Source: Gammaproteobacteria bacterium (GTDB lineage: Bacteria; Pseudomonadota; Gammaproteobacteria; Steroidobacterales; Woeseiaceae). Taken from it: 64,000 bases of DNA. Shown piece after piece: positions 29,000-41,865 of the stretch (position 1 is its first letter; the number at the start of each line of letters is the position of its first letter). Location of the stretch: positions 1 through 64,000 of the forward strand of contig JAUIDP010000009.1 of assembly GCA_030429005.1 (NCBI GenBank). The letters run 5' to 3'. Made by a program: the position numbers and the translations under genes. The notes beneath the pieces were generated by a model. It was not told where the DNA came from. It saw only the letters and a list, made by a program, of their open reading frames with translations, and made no database searches.

Positions 29000-30550
29000 A
29001 TGGACGCGACCGAAAAAAGAGCAATCGAATCCGAAACCTGGTTTCAGACGCTGCTCGATTCTGCGCCGGATGCAATGGTCATCGTCAATGCAGACGGCGA
29101 AATCGCAACGGTTAACAACCAGGCACTGGCGATGTTCGGCTACGACCGGGCCGAACTGCAGGGCCACAAAATCGAGAAACTGATGCCGGCGGAGCTGCGG
29201 TCGCGCCATGAAGCACACCGGGCGAACTACGTGGCAGACCCCAAAGTCCGGCTCATGGGCGTGGGATTGGAGCTGCTGGCGCAACGCAAGAACGGTGACG
29301 TATTCCCGGTGGAGATCAGCTTGAGCCCGGTGCAACTGGAGTCAGCCTTTTTTGTCTCCAGCGTCATACGCGACGTTTCCGAGAGAAAGAAGATGGAGCG
29401 GGAAATCATCGCGGCACGCCGGGAAGCGGAGCGGGCAAACCGGGCCAATAGCGCATTCCTGGCGGCAGCCAGCCACGACCTGCGGCAGCCCGTACAGGCG
29501 CTGAGCCTGTTAAACGGTGCGCTACGACGCACGGTGACCGATTCGCGCGCACTTGAAATGATCGATCACCAGGAGCATTCGCTGACGGCGATGACAAATC
29601 TCCTGAATTCGCTGCTGGACATCAGCCGGCTCGATGGCGGTGCCATCCAGCCCGAACTGGAGGATTTCCCGATGCAGCAGCTGATCGACCGCCTGTCGGC
29701 GGAGTTCGCTCGCCAGGCGCACCAGAAAGGACTGGAATTTTCGGCGGAGTCCTGTGGAGCGCGGGTCAGGAGCGACCCGAACCTCCTGGGCGAAATCATC
29801 CAGAACCTGGTATCCAATGCGATCCGGTACACCGACAAAGGTAGCGTACGGCTACGCTGCGTCGAATCGGGCAATCGCTGCGAGATTCGCGTGGAGGATA
29901 CCGGCGTCGGGATCGAGGCTGACGAGATCGACCGGATATTCGAGGAATTTCACCAGGTCAAAATGCCCGGTGCGACCAAGGAAGGCTTCGGTCTCGGCCT
30001 GGCGATCGTCCGCAGGCTGACGGACTTGCTGGGCCACGAGGTTGCGGTCGAGTCGACGCCCGGTGAGGGTTCCTGTTTCACGCTGGCAGTTCCTGTTCTC
30101 GACGCTGCCGCGTCGCCGGAGCGGGTACCGGCTGCAGAAGACCAGGCGGTCGTGGGTCATGCCACCGGCGTCGTTGTGCTGATCGAAGACGACACCAATG
30201 TCGCCAATGCCTGGAGCTTGTTGCTGCTGGCCGAAGGGTTCGAGGTCGAAGTCTGTGCATCCGTTGCCGATGTCAGGACGCTGATCGGGCAGCTGGGCGA
30301 ACAGCCGGTCCTGCTGGTATCGGACTTCTACCTGCTCGACGGTTCAACCGGTGTTGAAGCTGTGTCCATGGTCCGGCGGCATTACGACGCCGAGATACCA
30401 GCCTTTATTGTCACGGGCGATACGTCAAAGATAGTGACCGAAGCGCGCCTGCTGGATAACTGTGCCTTGCTGAGCAAGCCGGTCAACGCGGCGCAAATGC
30501 TCGCTGCGGCAAAATTTGCGGCCAGCAGCGGCCAGGTCCCGTCGAGCTAG
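29000..30550 (+). CDS. PAS-domain hybrid sensor histidine kinase with C-terminal receiver
   Basis: PAS (FQTLLDSAPDAMVIVNADGEI), H-box AFLAAASHDLRQPVQALSLL, N-box, RIFEEFHQVKMPGATKEGFGLGLAIVRRL, receiver VVLIEDDTNVANAW...LVSDFYLLDG; ATG at 29000. Confidence 0.92.
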   Translation: MDATEKRAIESETWFQTLLDSAPDAMVIVNADGEIATVNNQALAMFGYDRAELQGHKIEKLMPAELRSRHEAHRANYVADPKVRLMGVGLELLAQRKNGDVFPVEISLSPVQLESAFFVSSVIRDVSERKKMEREIIAARREAERANRANSAFLAAASHDLRQPVQALSLLNGALRRTVTDSRALEMIDHQEHSLTAMTNLLNSLLDISRLDGGAIQPELEDFPMQQLIDRLSAEFARQAHQKGLEFSAESCGARVRSDPNLLGEIIQNLVSNAIRYTDKGSVRLRCVESGNRCEIRVEDTGVGIEADEIDRIFEEFHQVKMPGATKEGFGLGLAIVRRLTDLLGHEVAVESTPGEGSCFTLAVPVLDAAASPERVPAAEDQAVVGHATGVVVLIEDDTNVANAWSLLLLAEGFEVEVCASVADVRTLIGQLGEQPVLLVSDFYLLDGSTGVEAVSMVRRHYDAEIPAFIVTGDTSKIVTEARLLDNCALLSKPVNAAQMLAAAKFAASSGQVPSS

Positions 30551-30557
30551 CTGTCCG

Positions 30558-30923
30558 TTATTGCCACGGAAGCGGCGATTTGCTGATGGCAACGCTGACC
30601 ACGTAGGTAAAGGTCACGACGGCGCCGACAAACGCGATCTGCCGAACGCGCGCGCTGCGACCGTGCCGCAGCGCGATTGCACCGAGGACGATATAAACGG
30701 CCAGGCCTGCAAACTTGGCGAGCAGCCAGTGATTTTGCAGCAGGTCGAGGTGCAGCCGCACAACCATTGCAATACCGGTCGCCAGAAACAGCGTATCGAT
30801 AACGTGCGGCAAGGTACGCGTAACGCGGTGGTGTATCCGTGGAGACGAGCGCGCCAACCAGGCGTAACGCAGCACAAAGCCCGAGATAGTCAGCAAGGCC
30901 AGGAACTGGTGCAGGTTCTTCAT
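30558..30923 (-). CDS. SirB2 family membrane protein
   Basis: KNLHQFLALLTISGFVLRYAWL...RVTRTLPHVIDTLFLATGIAMVVRLHLDLLQNHWLLAKFAGLAVYIVLGAIAL. Confidence 0.85.
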   Translation of the reverse strand: MKNLHQFLALLTISGFVLRYAWLARSSPRIHHRVTRTLPHVIDTLFLATGIAMVVRLHLDLLQNHWLLAKFAGLAVYIVLGAIALRHGRSARVRQIAFVGAVVTFTYVVSVAISKSPLPWQ

Positions 30924-31039
30924 ATTGCAGTTCTTCTACGCAACTTCCGCTATTCGATAAGGGTTCCTACCTATAGTTTTCCAAACAGCAGTTCGAAAGG
31001 ATCAGTGTAGCTTACGACGAGATTCCGTCGGTACCGCAT

Positions 31040-33226
31040 ATGCTGACTCGGACAATGAGATCTTGCCTGACCTCTGCACCATTGCTGACAGTGGGGTTCG
31101 TCGTGATCGGCCCGGTTTGCCCGCACGCTGCGGCAGCCGAGGATACCGCGATTGACCAGGTTGTCGTTGTTGCGCACAAGGACGAGCGACCCCTGCGCGA
31201 GATTGCGTCAAACGTGACAGTCGTAACGCGGGCCGACCTGAACGACCAGGTCGCTACATCAATCAACGACGTGCTGCGCTACGTGCCCGGAATTGACTAC
31301 GAGGCAGCAGGAACCCGCTTCGGCACCGAAGGCATCAATATACGAGGGATCGGCGGCAATCGGGTCGCCATTGTCGTCGATGGTGTGCCGCTATCGGACC
31401 ACTTCGATGTGGGCAGCTTTTCCAACGCAACCCGGGATTTCATCGACGCCGGCCTGATACAGAACGTTGAAATACTGCATGGTCCGGCCTCGGCACTGTA
31501 CGGCAGCTCGGCCATCGGTGGTGTCGTGGCCGTGCAAACCCCCGATCCGTTCGATCTCGCGGGCCAGGACGGTCTCGGCGGGGAGGTGCTTGCGACCTGG
31601 CAAGCTTATGACAGCAGCGCCCATTTACAGGGCATGGTCGGAATGGGCAGCCGCTCACTCGGGTTCATGGCCGGCGTCAGCCTGCACGACGGCCAACAGG
31701 TCGAGTCGGCCGCAGCAGCGGACTCGCTGGATCGCAGGGACACTGAGCGGCAGACCGTTTTGCTGAAACTTCTCGGCGATGATCGTCACGGCAACACCTG
31801 GCGCGGCGAATACATTCACCAGCGATCCGATACCAGGTCCGACCTGAATTCCCTGCTCGGCCAGGGACGCTATCGCACGACGACTGCGCTGGAGGGCGAC
31901 GATCTCTACGACATCGACCTCGTCATTGTGGCCTATGAATTCGGTGCGGCGGATAGCTGGATTGACGACGGAGTTGTGCGCGGTTTCTTCGAGATCGCGA
32001 CGGTAGAGCAGGACACGCTGGATGAGCGCGCGGCAGCCGCAAGCCCGGTGTCGATCGATCGCTTCTTTTCCTTCGAGCAGGAAATCTCGGGTCTTGAGGT
32101 CAATCTCTGGAAGGAGCTTGAGACAGCAGCAGTCCATCATCGCCTCGGTTTCGGGGTCGAATATCGGCAACGCGAGACGGAAGAATATCGCGATGGATTG
32201 TCGACCGACCTCACGACCGGGGAGCAGACCAGCAACCTCCTCGGCGAGCAGTTTCCTTTGCGTGATTTTCCGCTGTCCACAACCCGCGAGACGGCAGCCT
32301 ATATCGAAGACACGATGTCTGTCGGCAAGTGGACACTGATTGCGGCACTGCGAGCGGATCGCTTCGAGCTGTCCCCGAGCCAGGATCCGATGTACCTGGA
32401 GGACTACCCGTTTGCCGAGCTGGTATCGATTGACGAGTCCGAACTGTCGCCCAAAGCGGGCGTGATATACCACGCCAGTGGTGCACTCGATATCTATTTG
32501 CAGTATTCGCACGGCTTCCGCGCACCACCTTATGCGGATGCCAACATTGGCCTCGAAGTCCCCTTTTTCAACTATCGCGCGATCCCGAATCCGGACCTCA
32601 GGTCGGAAACATCAGATGGCTTCGATCTCGGGCTGCGCTGGAACGGTGCGCGATCGACCGCGCGCCTCTCGGTGTTCGATACGCGCTACGAAAACTTCAT
32701 CGAATCCAAGGTACGACTGGGCGAGGACCCGGTCAGCAGCCGGGTCCTGTTCCAGTCACAGAACCTGCGCGAAGCCCGGATTCGCGGGCTGGAGGCGGGT
32801 TTTTCGACAGGGCTGGGCGGGGCATGGTCGCTCGATGGCTCAGCCTACTACGCGCACGGCGAAAACCGTGAAACGGGCGAGCCACTGAACTCGGTTGGTC
32901 CGGCACAGGCGGTAGTCGGGTTGGCATGGAGCTCGGCAGACGCCAATCGCGAGCTGCGGCTCAAGACTACGCTGACGGATAGCTGGTCCGAACGCAACGA
33001 ATCCGGTGGCGAACTGTTCAAACCGGACGGCTATGTCGTTCTTGACCTGTTTTTTTCCCAGCGTCTCGGAACGCGCACGATGTTGCGGGCCGGCATTCAC
33101 AACTTGACGGACAGAATCTACTGGAACTGGGCTGACGTGCGTGGCCTCGGCCCGGACGATCCGCTGCTGCCATACCTGGCGCAGGCGGGAACAAGCGCTT
33201 CTGTCAGCATCAACATCAACTGGTAA
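31040..33226 (+). CDS. TonB-dependent receptor (hemoglobin/heme-receptor-like)
   Basis: Signal peptide, plug RGIGGNRVAIVVDGVPLSDHF...VEILHGPASALYGSSAIGGVVAVQT, C-terminal barrel. Confidence 0.9.
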   Translation: MLTRTMRSCLTSAPLLTVGFVVIGPVCPHAAAAEDTAIDQVVVVAHKDERPLREIASNVTVVTRADLNDQVATSINDVLRYVPGIDYEAAGTRFGTEGINIRGIGGNRVAIVVDGVPLSDHFDVGSFSNATRDFIDAGLIQNVEILHGPASALYGSSAIGGVVAVQTPDPFDLAGQDGLGGEVLATWQAYDSSAHLQGMVGMGSRSLGFMAGVSLHDGQQVESAAAADSLDRRDTERQTVLLKLLGDDRHGNTWRGEYIHQRSDTRSDLNSLLGQGRYRTTTALEGDDLYDIDLVIVAYEFGAADSWIDDGVVRGFFEIATVEQDTLDERAAAASPVSIDRFFSFEQEISGLEVNLWKELETAAVHHRLGFGVEYRQRETEEYRDGLSTDLTTGEQTSNLLGEQFPLRDFPLSTTRETAAYIEDTMSVGKWTLIAALRADRFELSPSQDPMYLEDYPFAELVSIDESELSPKAGVIYHASGALDIYLQYSHGFRAPPYADANIGLEVPFFNYRAIPNPDLRSETSDGFDLGLRWNGARSTARLSVFDTRYENFIESKVRLGEDPVSSRVLFQSQNLREARIRGLEAGFSTGLGGAWSLDGSAYYAHGENRETGEPLNSVGPAQAVVGLAWSSADANRELRLKTTLTDSWSERNESGGELFKPDGYVVLDLFFSQRLGTRTMLRAGIHNLTDRIYWNWADVRGLGPDDPLLPYLAQAGTSASVSININW

Positions 33227-33230
33227 TTAA

Positions 33231-35392
<2,162 letters not shown>

Positions 35393-35393
<1 letters not shown>

Positions 35394-36634
35394 TGCGCAG
35401 GCTGTCGGTAGTTCTGCTCCTGGTCACCGCGGTTTCAGTCGCGGCCCAGGAGCAGGCGCAACCGGAGGATCCGGCGGCAGACGATGACATCGTGACGGCG
35501 TTGATGTCGGGCGACCTGTTCCTTGGTCTTCGCGGCCGCTACGAGTTCGTCGATGACGACGGATTCGAAAAGGACGCCAATGCGACAACAACGCGCCTGC
35601 GGTTGAACTACAGGACCGGTAGCTGGAAGAACCTGACCGGGTTCGTTGAATTCGACCATGTCTTCAATGTGCTGCTGACGGACTACAATTCGGGTGCCGG
35701 CACCAGTCCGGGAAAGACAGAGTACCCGGTGATCGCCGACCCCGATGGTTCGGACCTGAACCAGTTGTACCTGGACTATGCATTCGACCCAAAGTGGAAC
35801 TTGCGAGTCGGCCGACAGCGAATCCTGCTGGACAACCAGCGCTTTGTCGGCGGTGTGGGCTGGCGCCAGAATGAGCAGACCTTTGATGCTGTCACCGCGA
35901 CAACCACAGCATTGGAAAATACAACGATTTTCTACAGCTATGTCGGCCAGGTACGGCGCGTATTCGGCCAGGCTGTGAGTGCCGGGCAGGCCAATGTTGA
36001 TACGCATCTGCTGAATGCAAGGTTCGATCTTGCTGACGACTGGTCCGTGACGCCGTACGTTTACCGGATTGATGACGATGACACGCCGGCTTTCTCGACA
36101 TTGACGATCGGCGCCCGGGCCAAAGGCAGTCTTTCGATCGGCGCCAGCAAGCTGGACTTGCTGGCCGAGTATGCGGCGCAATCGGACTCGGGCAATGCAC
36201 CGGTCAGCTACAGCGCCGACTACTACCACCTGACGGCAACCTGGGCGGTTGCCAGCGGCTTGTCCTTCGGCCTCGGCTTCGAGTCGCTGGGCGGGCACTC
36301 GAACCCGGGTAAGGCCTTTCGCACGCCGCTGGCGACACTGCACGCATTCAACGGTTGGGCAGACAAGTTTCTTGCGACCCCGGACAGCGGGCTGAATGAC
36401 TTGTACCTGAGTGCGAAACTGCCTGTTGGCAAGTGGAGCCTGGTGGCCGTGTATCATGACTTCGCCGCTGATATCGGCGGCGATGGCTACGGCGATGAGT
36501 TCGATGTGTCGGCATCACGCAAGTTCACCGATCGCTACGGCCTGCTGCTAAAAGGTGCTTTTTTCTCTGCCGATTCGGGCTCGGCTTTTACCGATACCAC
36601 CAAGCTCTGGGTAATGCTGACGGCGGAGTACTGA
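35393..36634 (+). CDS. Alginate-export-family outer membrane beta-barrel protein
   Basis: GLRGRYEFVDDDGF...ATTTRLRLNYRTGSWKNLTGFVEFD...LDYAFDPKWNLRVGRQRILLDNQRFVGGVGWRQNEQTFDA; TGATG overlap with nirS. Confidence 0.82.
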
Positions 36635-36640
36635 AGGCGC

Positions 36641-37603
36641 TCAGGCCGCCGCGTGCGCTGCCGACTCGACCGGTGTCCGAAACCAGTCCGGCTTGACGAT
36701 CAGCAGGTCGCAGGGCAGGTGTTCCAGCGTGCGCTCTGCCGTGGCGCCGATAAACAGGCGTTTCCAGCGATTGCGCGCGACGGCGCCCATGACGACGACA
36801 TCGGCAGCCAGTTCATCAGCGAGCGCCGGCAGTTCTTCATGCGTCAGTCCGGATTTCAGGTGTGCCCGGTCAGCGGCAATTTCGTGAAACGATGTAATTT
36901 CGTCGAAGCGTTTCTTGTGATCTTCGTGCATTTGCTTCTCGATCTCATCGAGAGGCAGCGAGACCGGGATATAGGCGTTGGCCGTTGCGGTTGCAACTGC
37001 GATGCGTGGATCGTACGAGTGAAAGGCGTGCACCTTGCCGGCAACACTGCCTGCGAGTTGCTTGCTGAGTTGCAGAATCTCGTCGTCCAGGGCCGCCGGT
37101 TTGTCATGTTCATTCATCGGGTCAATCGCTGCCAGGAACGCCGGCGTTTCGCCGATTTTGCCAGGTTTGACCAGCCACAGCGGGACCGGGCAGGTTCGAA
37201 TCAGGCTCCAGTCCGTATTCGTCAGGACGGCACGCGAAACCGCCGAATGGTGATGCGTGTCTTTGAAAACAATGTCCGCCTTGCATTGCAGCGCCTGCCG
37301 AACAATGCCCTCGTACAGGGGGTGATCCCAGACCGCGGTCGTCTTTACGTCGACGCCACTTTCGACGACTGGCCGGGCAAGCGAGTCGAGGCGTTCTTTC
37401 TCGCGTTGCATGACTTCGTCCCGCGCCCTGGCGAGGGAAGGGGAGTCGAACAGGCGCTCGCCACTGAGGTATTCGTTGTAATAGCACACCAGCAGTTCGA
37501 GGCTGGCACCAGTGTGTCCGGCCAGCCAGGCCGCACGGTCCAGCGCATGCTGGTCGTCAACAGTAGGATCAACGACAACAAGGATATGATTGATTTCTCG
37601 CAT
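36641..37603 (-). CDS. Tandem universal stress protein
   Basis: HILVVVDPTVDDQHALDRAAWLA...DIVFKDTHHHSAVSRAVLTNTDWSLIRTCPVPLWLVKP; second domain VVMGAVARNRWKRLFIGATAERTLEHLPCDLLIVKP (UspE-like). Confidence 0.92.
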   Translation of the reverse strand: MREINHILVVVDPTVDDQHALDRAAWLAGHTGASLELLVCYYNEYLSGERLFDSPSLARARDEVMQREKERLDSLARPVVESGVDVKTTAVWDHPLYEGIVRQALQCKADIVFKDTHHHSAVSRAVLTNTDWSLIRTCPVPLWLVKPGKIGETPAFLAAIDPMNEHDKPAALDDEILQLSKQLAGSVAGKVHAFHSYDPRIAVATATANAYIPVSLPLDEIEKQMHEDHKKRFDEITSFHEIAADRAHLKSGLTHEELPALADELAADVVVMGAVARNRWKRLFIGATAERTLEHLPCDLLIVKPDWFRTPVESAAHAAA

Positions 37604-37870
37604 AACTGATTCCTGATTAGCTCGATAAACAATACCAGGACACTGCTTATCTATCCTACATCCGGGGAGAGGCTTAGCGGATGTCGGAATCTACCTATTT
37701 TTCGATAAGGGGATGTACTGATTCCTGATCCGGCACGACTACGCTTAGATAAGGTGACACGGGGTTGCCGGCTTTTCGAATGACCGAACACGCTGAAATA
37801 CGGGCGCAGCCGGAGGCGAAGAAAGCGGAGCTGACGGCCCGCAGCGCCGTTCACGTTCCTGGCAGCGAGT

Positions 37871-38485
37871 TCAGAGCGCCAGGTGCATGCGCACCAGATC
37901 AGCCAGGGAACGGGCTTCCATTTTTTCCATGACGCGTGCGCGGTGAATTTCGATGGTCCGCTGGCTGACGTCGAGCTCATACGCAATGACCTTGTTGGGC
38001 TTGCCCTTGACTACCAGGTCAAAGACCTCGCGCTCGCGCCGGGTCAAACGGTCCAGCCGGTCGGCGACTTCATCATGTTGTTGCCGCAGCTTGCGCTGTT
38101 CCTGTTCGGCCAACAGTGCGTCACGGATGCAGTCCAGGAGTTCCTGGTCGCGAAACGGCTTCTGGATAAAATCGAAGGCACCTTTTTGCATAGCCTCGAC
38201 AGCCATCGGCACATCGGCATGTCCGGTAATGAAGATGATCGGCAACGCGCCACCTCTCGCGACCAGCTCGTCCTGCAATTCCAGGCCGCCCAGCCCCGGC
38301 ATCCGGATATCGAGCACAAGGCAGCCGGGACGGTACCGGTCGGCATACTGGAGATACTCGTCGGCCGAGGCGAAAGTCGCGTGCCTGAGGCCGACCGATT
38401 CGAGCAGGGCCTGCATGGCGATGCGAATCGCGGGATCGTCATCGACGATATAAACGGTCTGTGCAGTGTCGTCGTGGTCGGCCAT
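37871..38485 (-). CDS. FixJ-type response regulator (REC + LuxR HTH)
   Basis: VYIVDDDPAIRIAMQALLESVGL...CLVLDIRMPGLGGLELQ...FITGHADVPMAVEAMQKGAFDFIQKPF...LTRREREVFDLVVKGKPNKVIAYELDVSQRTIEIHRARVMEKM. Confidence 0.93.
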   Translation of the reverse strand: MADHDDTAQTVYIVDDDPAIRIAMQALLESVGLRHATFASADEYLQYADRYRPGCLVLDIRMPGLGGLELQDELVARGGALPIIFITGHADVPMAVEAMQKGAFDFIQKPFRDQELLDCIRDALLAEQEQRKLRQQHDEVADRLDRLTRREREVFDLVVKGKPNKVIAYELDVSQRTIEIHRARVMEKMEARSLADLVRMHLAL

Positions 38486-38549
38486 TGGAAATCGATTTGA
38501 TCAGAGTACCATCGAATATGCGAGTGCCTGTTGTGCGGGAGAGAAGTGC

Positions 38550-39836
38550 ATGGATCCACTAGCCCACCTGGCCGTCATCTGGGCCGGCGTGTTTGTTGCT
38601 GTTGTGCTGGCCAAGCTGACACGACTGACGCCGGTCCTGTTTTTCCTGTTCATCGGCAGTGTCCTCGTCAATATCGGCGTCGTACCGGCCGAGAGCGGGG
38701 CCTTCATTCGAACCTTCGCCGAGCTGGGCATTATTATTATCATGTTTGCGCTCGGTTTCGAGGAATCGACCGACAATTTCGTCGCCAGTGTCAAGCGCAG
38801 CTGGGGCATCGCGCTGTTCGGCGCGCTGGCGCCATTCGCGGTTGCCTATGTCATCGCAGATTACGTCTGGCAGGATGCCAATATTGCACTGATGTGCGGC
38901 CTGGCGATGACGGCGACGGCCGTATCGCTGACGATGGTGTCGCTCAAGAGCCTGGGCCTGCAGCAGTCGGTCGTTGCGACTCGCATCATGACCTCGGCGG
39001 TGCTGGACGACATCGGTTCGCTCGTCATGGTGGCTATCGTCGTGCCGCTGGCAACCGGCCAGGACACATTTACGCTGGGCTCGACGCTGCTGATCGCGGG
39101 CAAGGCGGTGCTGTTCTTCGTCATCGTGACCATCATCGGCATCTGGATTTTCCCGCGCGGTCACGTGACCTGGGTACAGAAAATCCCGGTGCTGCGTGCC
39201 TTGAGCCTCGAGAATTACCTGACCTTTGACGAAGGCAGGTACGCGACCCTCGCGATCCTGCTGTTTGCGCTTGTCGTGGGTCTGCTGGCGCACGCTTTCG
39301 GCTTTCATCCGGCCGTTGGTGCGTACATGGCGGGGCTGATCGTCAGGGAAGATCATTTCCAGTTCAAAAAGAAAGGTAGCGCCAGCAAAGAAGAAACGGT
39401 CATTGCAAACGCCTACGAGGAAACCAAGCACATTGTCGACAATGCTGCGTTTTCCTGGATCGGACCGGTCTTTTTCGTCGATCTCGGTGCCAAGATCCTG
39501 TTCGACTGGGACCTCGTAGCGGACATCCTCCCGTATGCGATGGCCATGACGGTGGGCATCTTCGTTTTCCAGGTTACGTCAGCTGCCCTGGCGGCGCGTT
39601 ATACGAGTGGCATGAATCGCGCGGAGAGCATCATGATCGGTTTCGGCATGCTCGGGCGGGCCGAACTGGCCTTCGTTGTCATCGATATAGCTTACGTGCA
39701 GCACAGTATTCTCAACACCGAGGCATTCTTCACGCTGATGGTCACCGCCTTTTGCCTGAACATCCTGGTGCCGGTTTCCATCGGGCTGTGGCGGCCGGTT
39801 TACCTGCGGGAAACCAGCGACCTGCCGGATCGCTAG
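38550..39836 (+). CDS. Cation:proton antiporter (CPA2/Kef-like)
   Basis: 12-TM-like; FAELGIIIIMFALGFEES...DDIGSLVMVAIVVPLATGQD...HPAVGAYMAGLIVREDHFQF; ATG at 38550. Confidence 0.85.
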   Translation: MDPLAHLAVIWAGVFVAVVLAKLTRLTPVLFFLFIGSVLVNIGVVPAESGAFIRTFAELGIIIIMFALGFEESTDNFVASVKRSWGIALFGALAPFAVAYVIADYVWQDANIALMCGLAMTATAVSLTMVSLKSLGLQQSVVATRIMTSAVLDDIGSLVMVAIVVPLATGQDTFTLGSTLLIAGKAVLFFVIVTIIGIWIFPRGHVTWVQKIPVLRALSLENYLTFDEGRYATLAILLFALVVGLLAHAFGFHPAVGAYMAGLIVREDHFQFKKKGSASKEETVIANAYEETKHIVDNAAFSWIGPVFFVDLGAKILFDWDLVADILPYAMAMTVGIFVFQVTSAALAARYTSGMNRAESIMIGFGMLGRAELAFVVIDIAYVQHSILNTEAFFTLMVTAFCLNILVPVSIGLWRPVYLRETSDLPDR

Positions 39837-40930
39837 TCCAGTCGCTTGGAGAAACGCAGTGATGCGGCGGTAACGGTGACGAGCGTAAATACCCCGAGGT
39901 AGACGAGGGCACCGGTCATGGCCGTGAGGTCAGCCTCGCGCAGCATGATGCCGCGAGCCAGCCGCACGAAATGGGTGATCGGCAGGATTTCGCCGAGGTA
40001 CTGTGCGAATTTCGGCATGCCGTCGAACGGAAAGATGAACCCTGACAGCAGGATAGACGGCAGCAACAGGAAAAACGTCATCTGCATGGCCTGGAACTGG
40101 GTGCTCACGGCGGTTGAAACAAACAGTCCAAGTGACAGGTTGGCCACGATGAACAGCGATGCGGCAACGTAGAGTTCCACGATGCTGCCGCGCACCGGTA
40201 CGTCGAACAGCAGGTAGCCAACCAGCAGCGCCACGGCGAGTTGCAGCAGGCCAATTACGACATAGGGAATGACTTTGCCGATCATCAGTTCGGCGCTGGT
40301 GACCGGCGTATTGATCAGTAACTCGAGATTGCCGCGTTCGCGCTCGCGAACAACGGCAACGGCGGTGAAGAGCAGCATCGTCATCGTCAGGATGACGCCG
40401 ATCAGGCCGGGAATGACGTTGACCGGTGTGCGCGCTTCCGGGTTGTAGTAGGTCCGCACTTCGATTGCCGGCATGCGATCGGGTTGCGCCGTCGTATCGA
40501 ACGACACCGGCATGTTCTTCAAGGCGTTGACGATCCCGATAATCGTGGGGTCACTGCCGTCAATCAGCAGGTGCGCTGCCGCCCGCTGAGCGTCGATCAC
40601 GCGGCGGTCAAAGTCCGGCGGTATGTGGATGCCGACGGAAATACGCCCGGCCCGCAGCAGTTCTTCCAGCTGCCCGGCGGTTTCGACGCGCTGGGCAATC
40701 CGGACTACCTGCGTTTCTCGCAGCTCCGCCACGAACTGGCGGGAGCGATGGGTACCGGCTTCGTCAGCCACGGCGGCCGTCAGGTTGCGAACATCCGTAT
40801 TGATGGCATAGCCAAACAGCAGGATCTGCATCAGCGGAATGCCGAGGATCATGCCGAACGTCAGGCGGTCGCGACGCATCTGGCGAACCTCCTTGCGCGT
40901 TACCGCAGCGAGTCTCGACCAGCCTTTCAC
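39833..40930 (-). CDS. ABC-2 type transporter permease
   Basis: TRKEVRQMRRDRLTFGMILGIPLMQILLFGYAINTDVRNLTAAVADEA...VRERERGNLELLINTPVTSAELMIGKVIPYV. Confidence 0.93.
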   Translation of the reverse strand: MKGWSRLAAVTRKEVRQMRRDRLTFGMILGIPLMQILLFGYAINTDVRNLTAAVADEAGTHRSRQFVAELRETQVVRIAQRVETAGQLEELLRAGRISVGIHIPPDFDRRVIDAQRAAAHLLIDGSDPTIIGIVNALKNMPVSFDTTAQPDRMPAIEVRTYYNPEARTPVNVIPGLIGVILTMTMLLFTAVAVVRERERGNLELLINTPVTSAELMIGKVIPYVVIGLLQLAVALLVGYLLFDVPVRGSIVELYVAASLFIVANLSLGLFVSTAVSTQFQAMQMTFFLLLPSILLSGFIFPFDGMPKFAQYLGEILPITHFVRLARGIMLREADLTAMTGALVYLGVFTLVTVTAASLRFSKRLD

Positions 40931-41865
40931 GCGGCACGCGCCCCGGGCTTCATCGTGACAGCGACGAAAACATCTTCGAGGGACGGGCGACTGAGTTGCG
41001 CTGTCGCAGCGATATTCTTTGCGTCGAGGTACTTGCTGACGAGCAGCAGCGGCTCGTCCACACTGGCAGGAATCAGAACGCGTAGACGAACGCCGAGCTG
41101 GGTCACGCTGGCCACCTCGGCAATTGACTGGATTACAGCCTGGGCTGCATAGGGATCGTCGGCCAGCACTTCGACAACTGACATGCCGGTGCCGTCCTGC
41201 AGTTCCTGCGGCGTGCCGTCGGCGACCTTGACGCCATGGTCCAGTATCGCCAGCCGGTGGCAGCGCTCGGCCTCGTCCATGTAGTGGGTCGAAACCAGGA
41301 TCGCGGTGCCGCTCTCTGCCAGCCTGAACAGGTTGGCCCAGAAGTCACGCCGGCTTTGCGGGTCAACCGCGCTGGTCGGTTCGTCGAGCAGCAACAGGTC
41401 GGGTTTGTGCAGCACCGCGCAGGCGAGAGCAAGGCGCTGTTTCTGGCCGCCGCTCATCGTGCCGGCGAATTGCGCTCGTTGTTGTGTCAGGTTGTAGTTC
41501 TCGAGCAGTTCGTCAATGCGGGGCGCACGCCGTGACTTTGGTATCGAGTAAATAGCGGCAATAAACTGCAGGTTTTCCAGCACGGTCATATCGCCGAACA
41601 GCGAAAACTTCTGGGTCATGTAGCCGATGCGCGGTTTGAGCTGGTTCGCGTTGTCCGACACTTTCAAGCCGAGCACGTCGGCCGAACCTTCGGTCGGCGT
41701 CAGCAGTCCGCACAACATGCGGATGACGGTCGACTTGCCGGAACCGTTAGGCCCGAGAAAGCCGTAGATCGCTGCGCGGGGCACGTCCAGGTCGAGATTG
41801 TTGACCGCAACCAGGTCGCCAAAGCGCTTGGTCAGGCCACGTGCGCGGATGGCCAGGTCTGCCAC
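40927..41865 (-). CDS. ABC transporter ATP-binding protein
   Basis: GFLGPNGSGKSTVIRMLCGLL Walker A; MSGGQKQRLALACAVLHKPDLLLLDEPTSAVD. Confidence 0.95.
   Translation of the reverse strand: MADLAIRARGLTKRFGDLVAVNNLDLDVPRAAIYGFLGPNGSGKSTVIRMLCGLLTPTEGSADVLGLKVSDNANQLKPRIGYMTQKFSLFGDMTVLENLQFIAAIYSIPKSRRAPRIDELLENYNLTQQRAQFAGTMSGGQKQRLALACAVLHKPDLLLLDEPTSAVDPQSRRDFWANLFRLAESGTAILVSTHYMDEAERCHRLAILDHGVKVADGTPQELQDGTGMSVVEVLADDPYAAQAVIQSIAEVASVTQLGVRLRVLIPASVDEPLLLVSKYLDAKNIAATAQLSRPSLEDVFVAVTMKPGARAA

Noticed and set aside
30924-31039. Possible cobalamin or other riboswitch upstream of the TonB receptor
   Set aside because: Only ~115 bp available, with no B12-box-like or other recognisable aptamer core.
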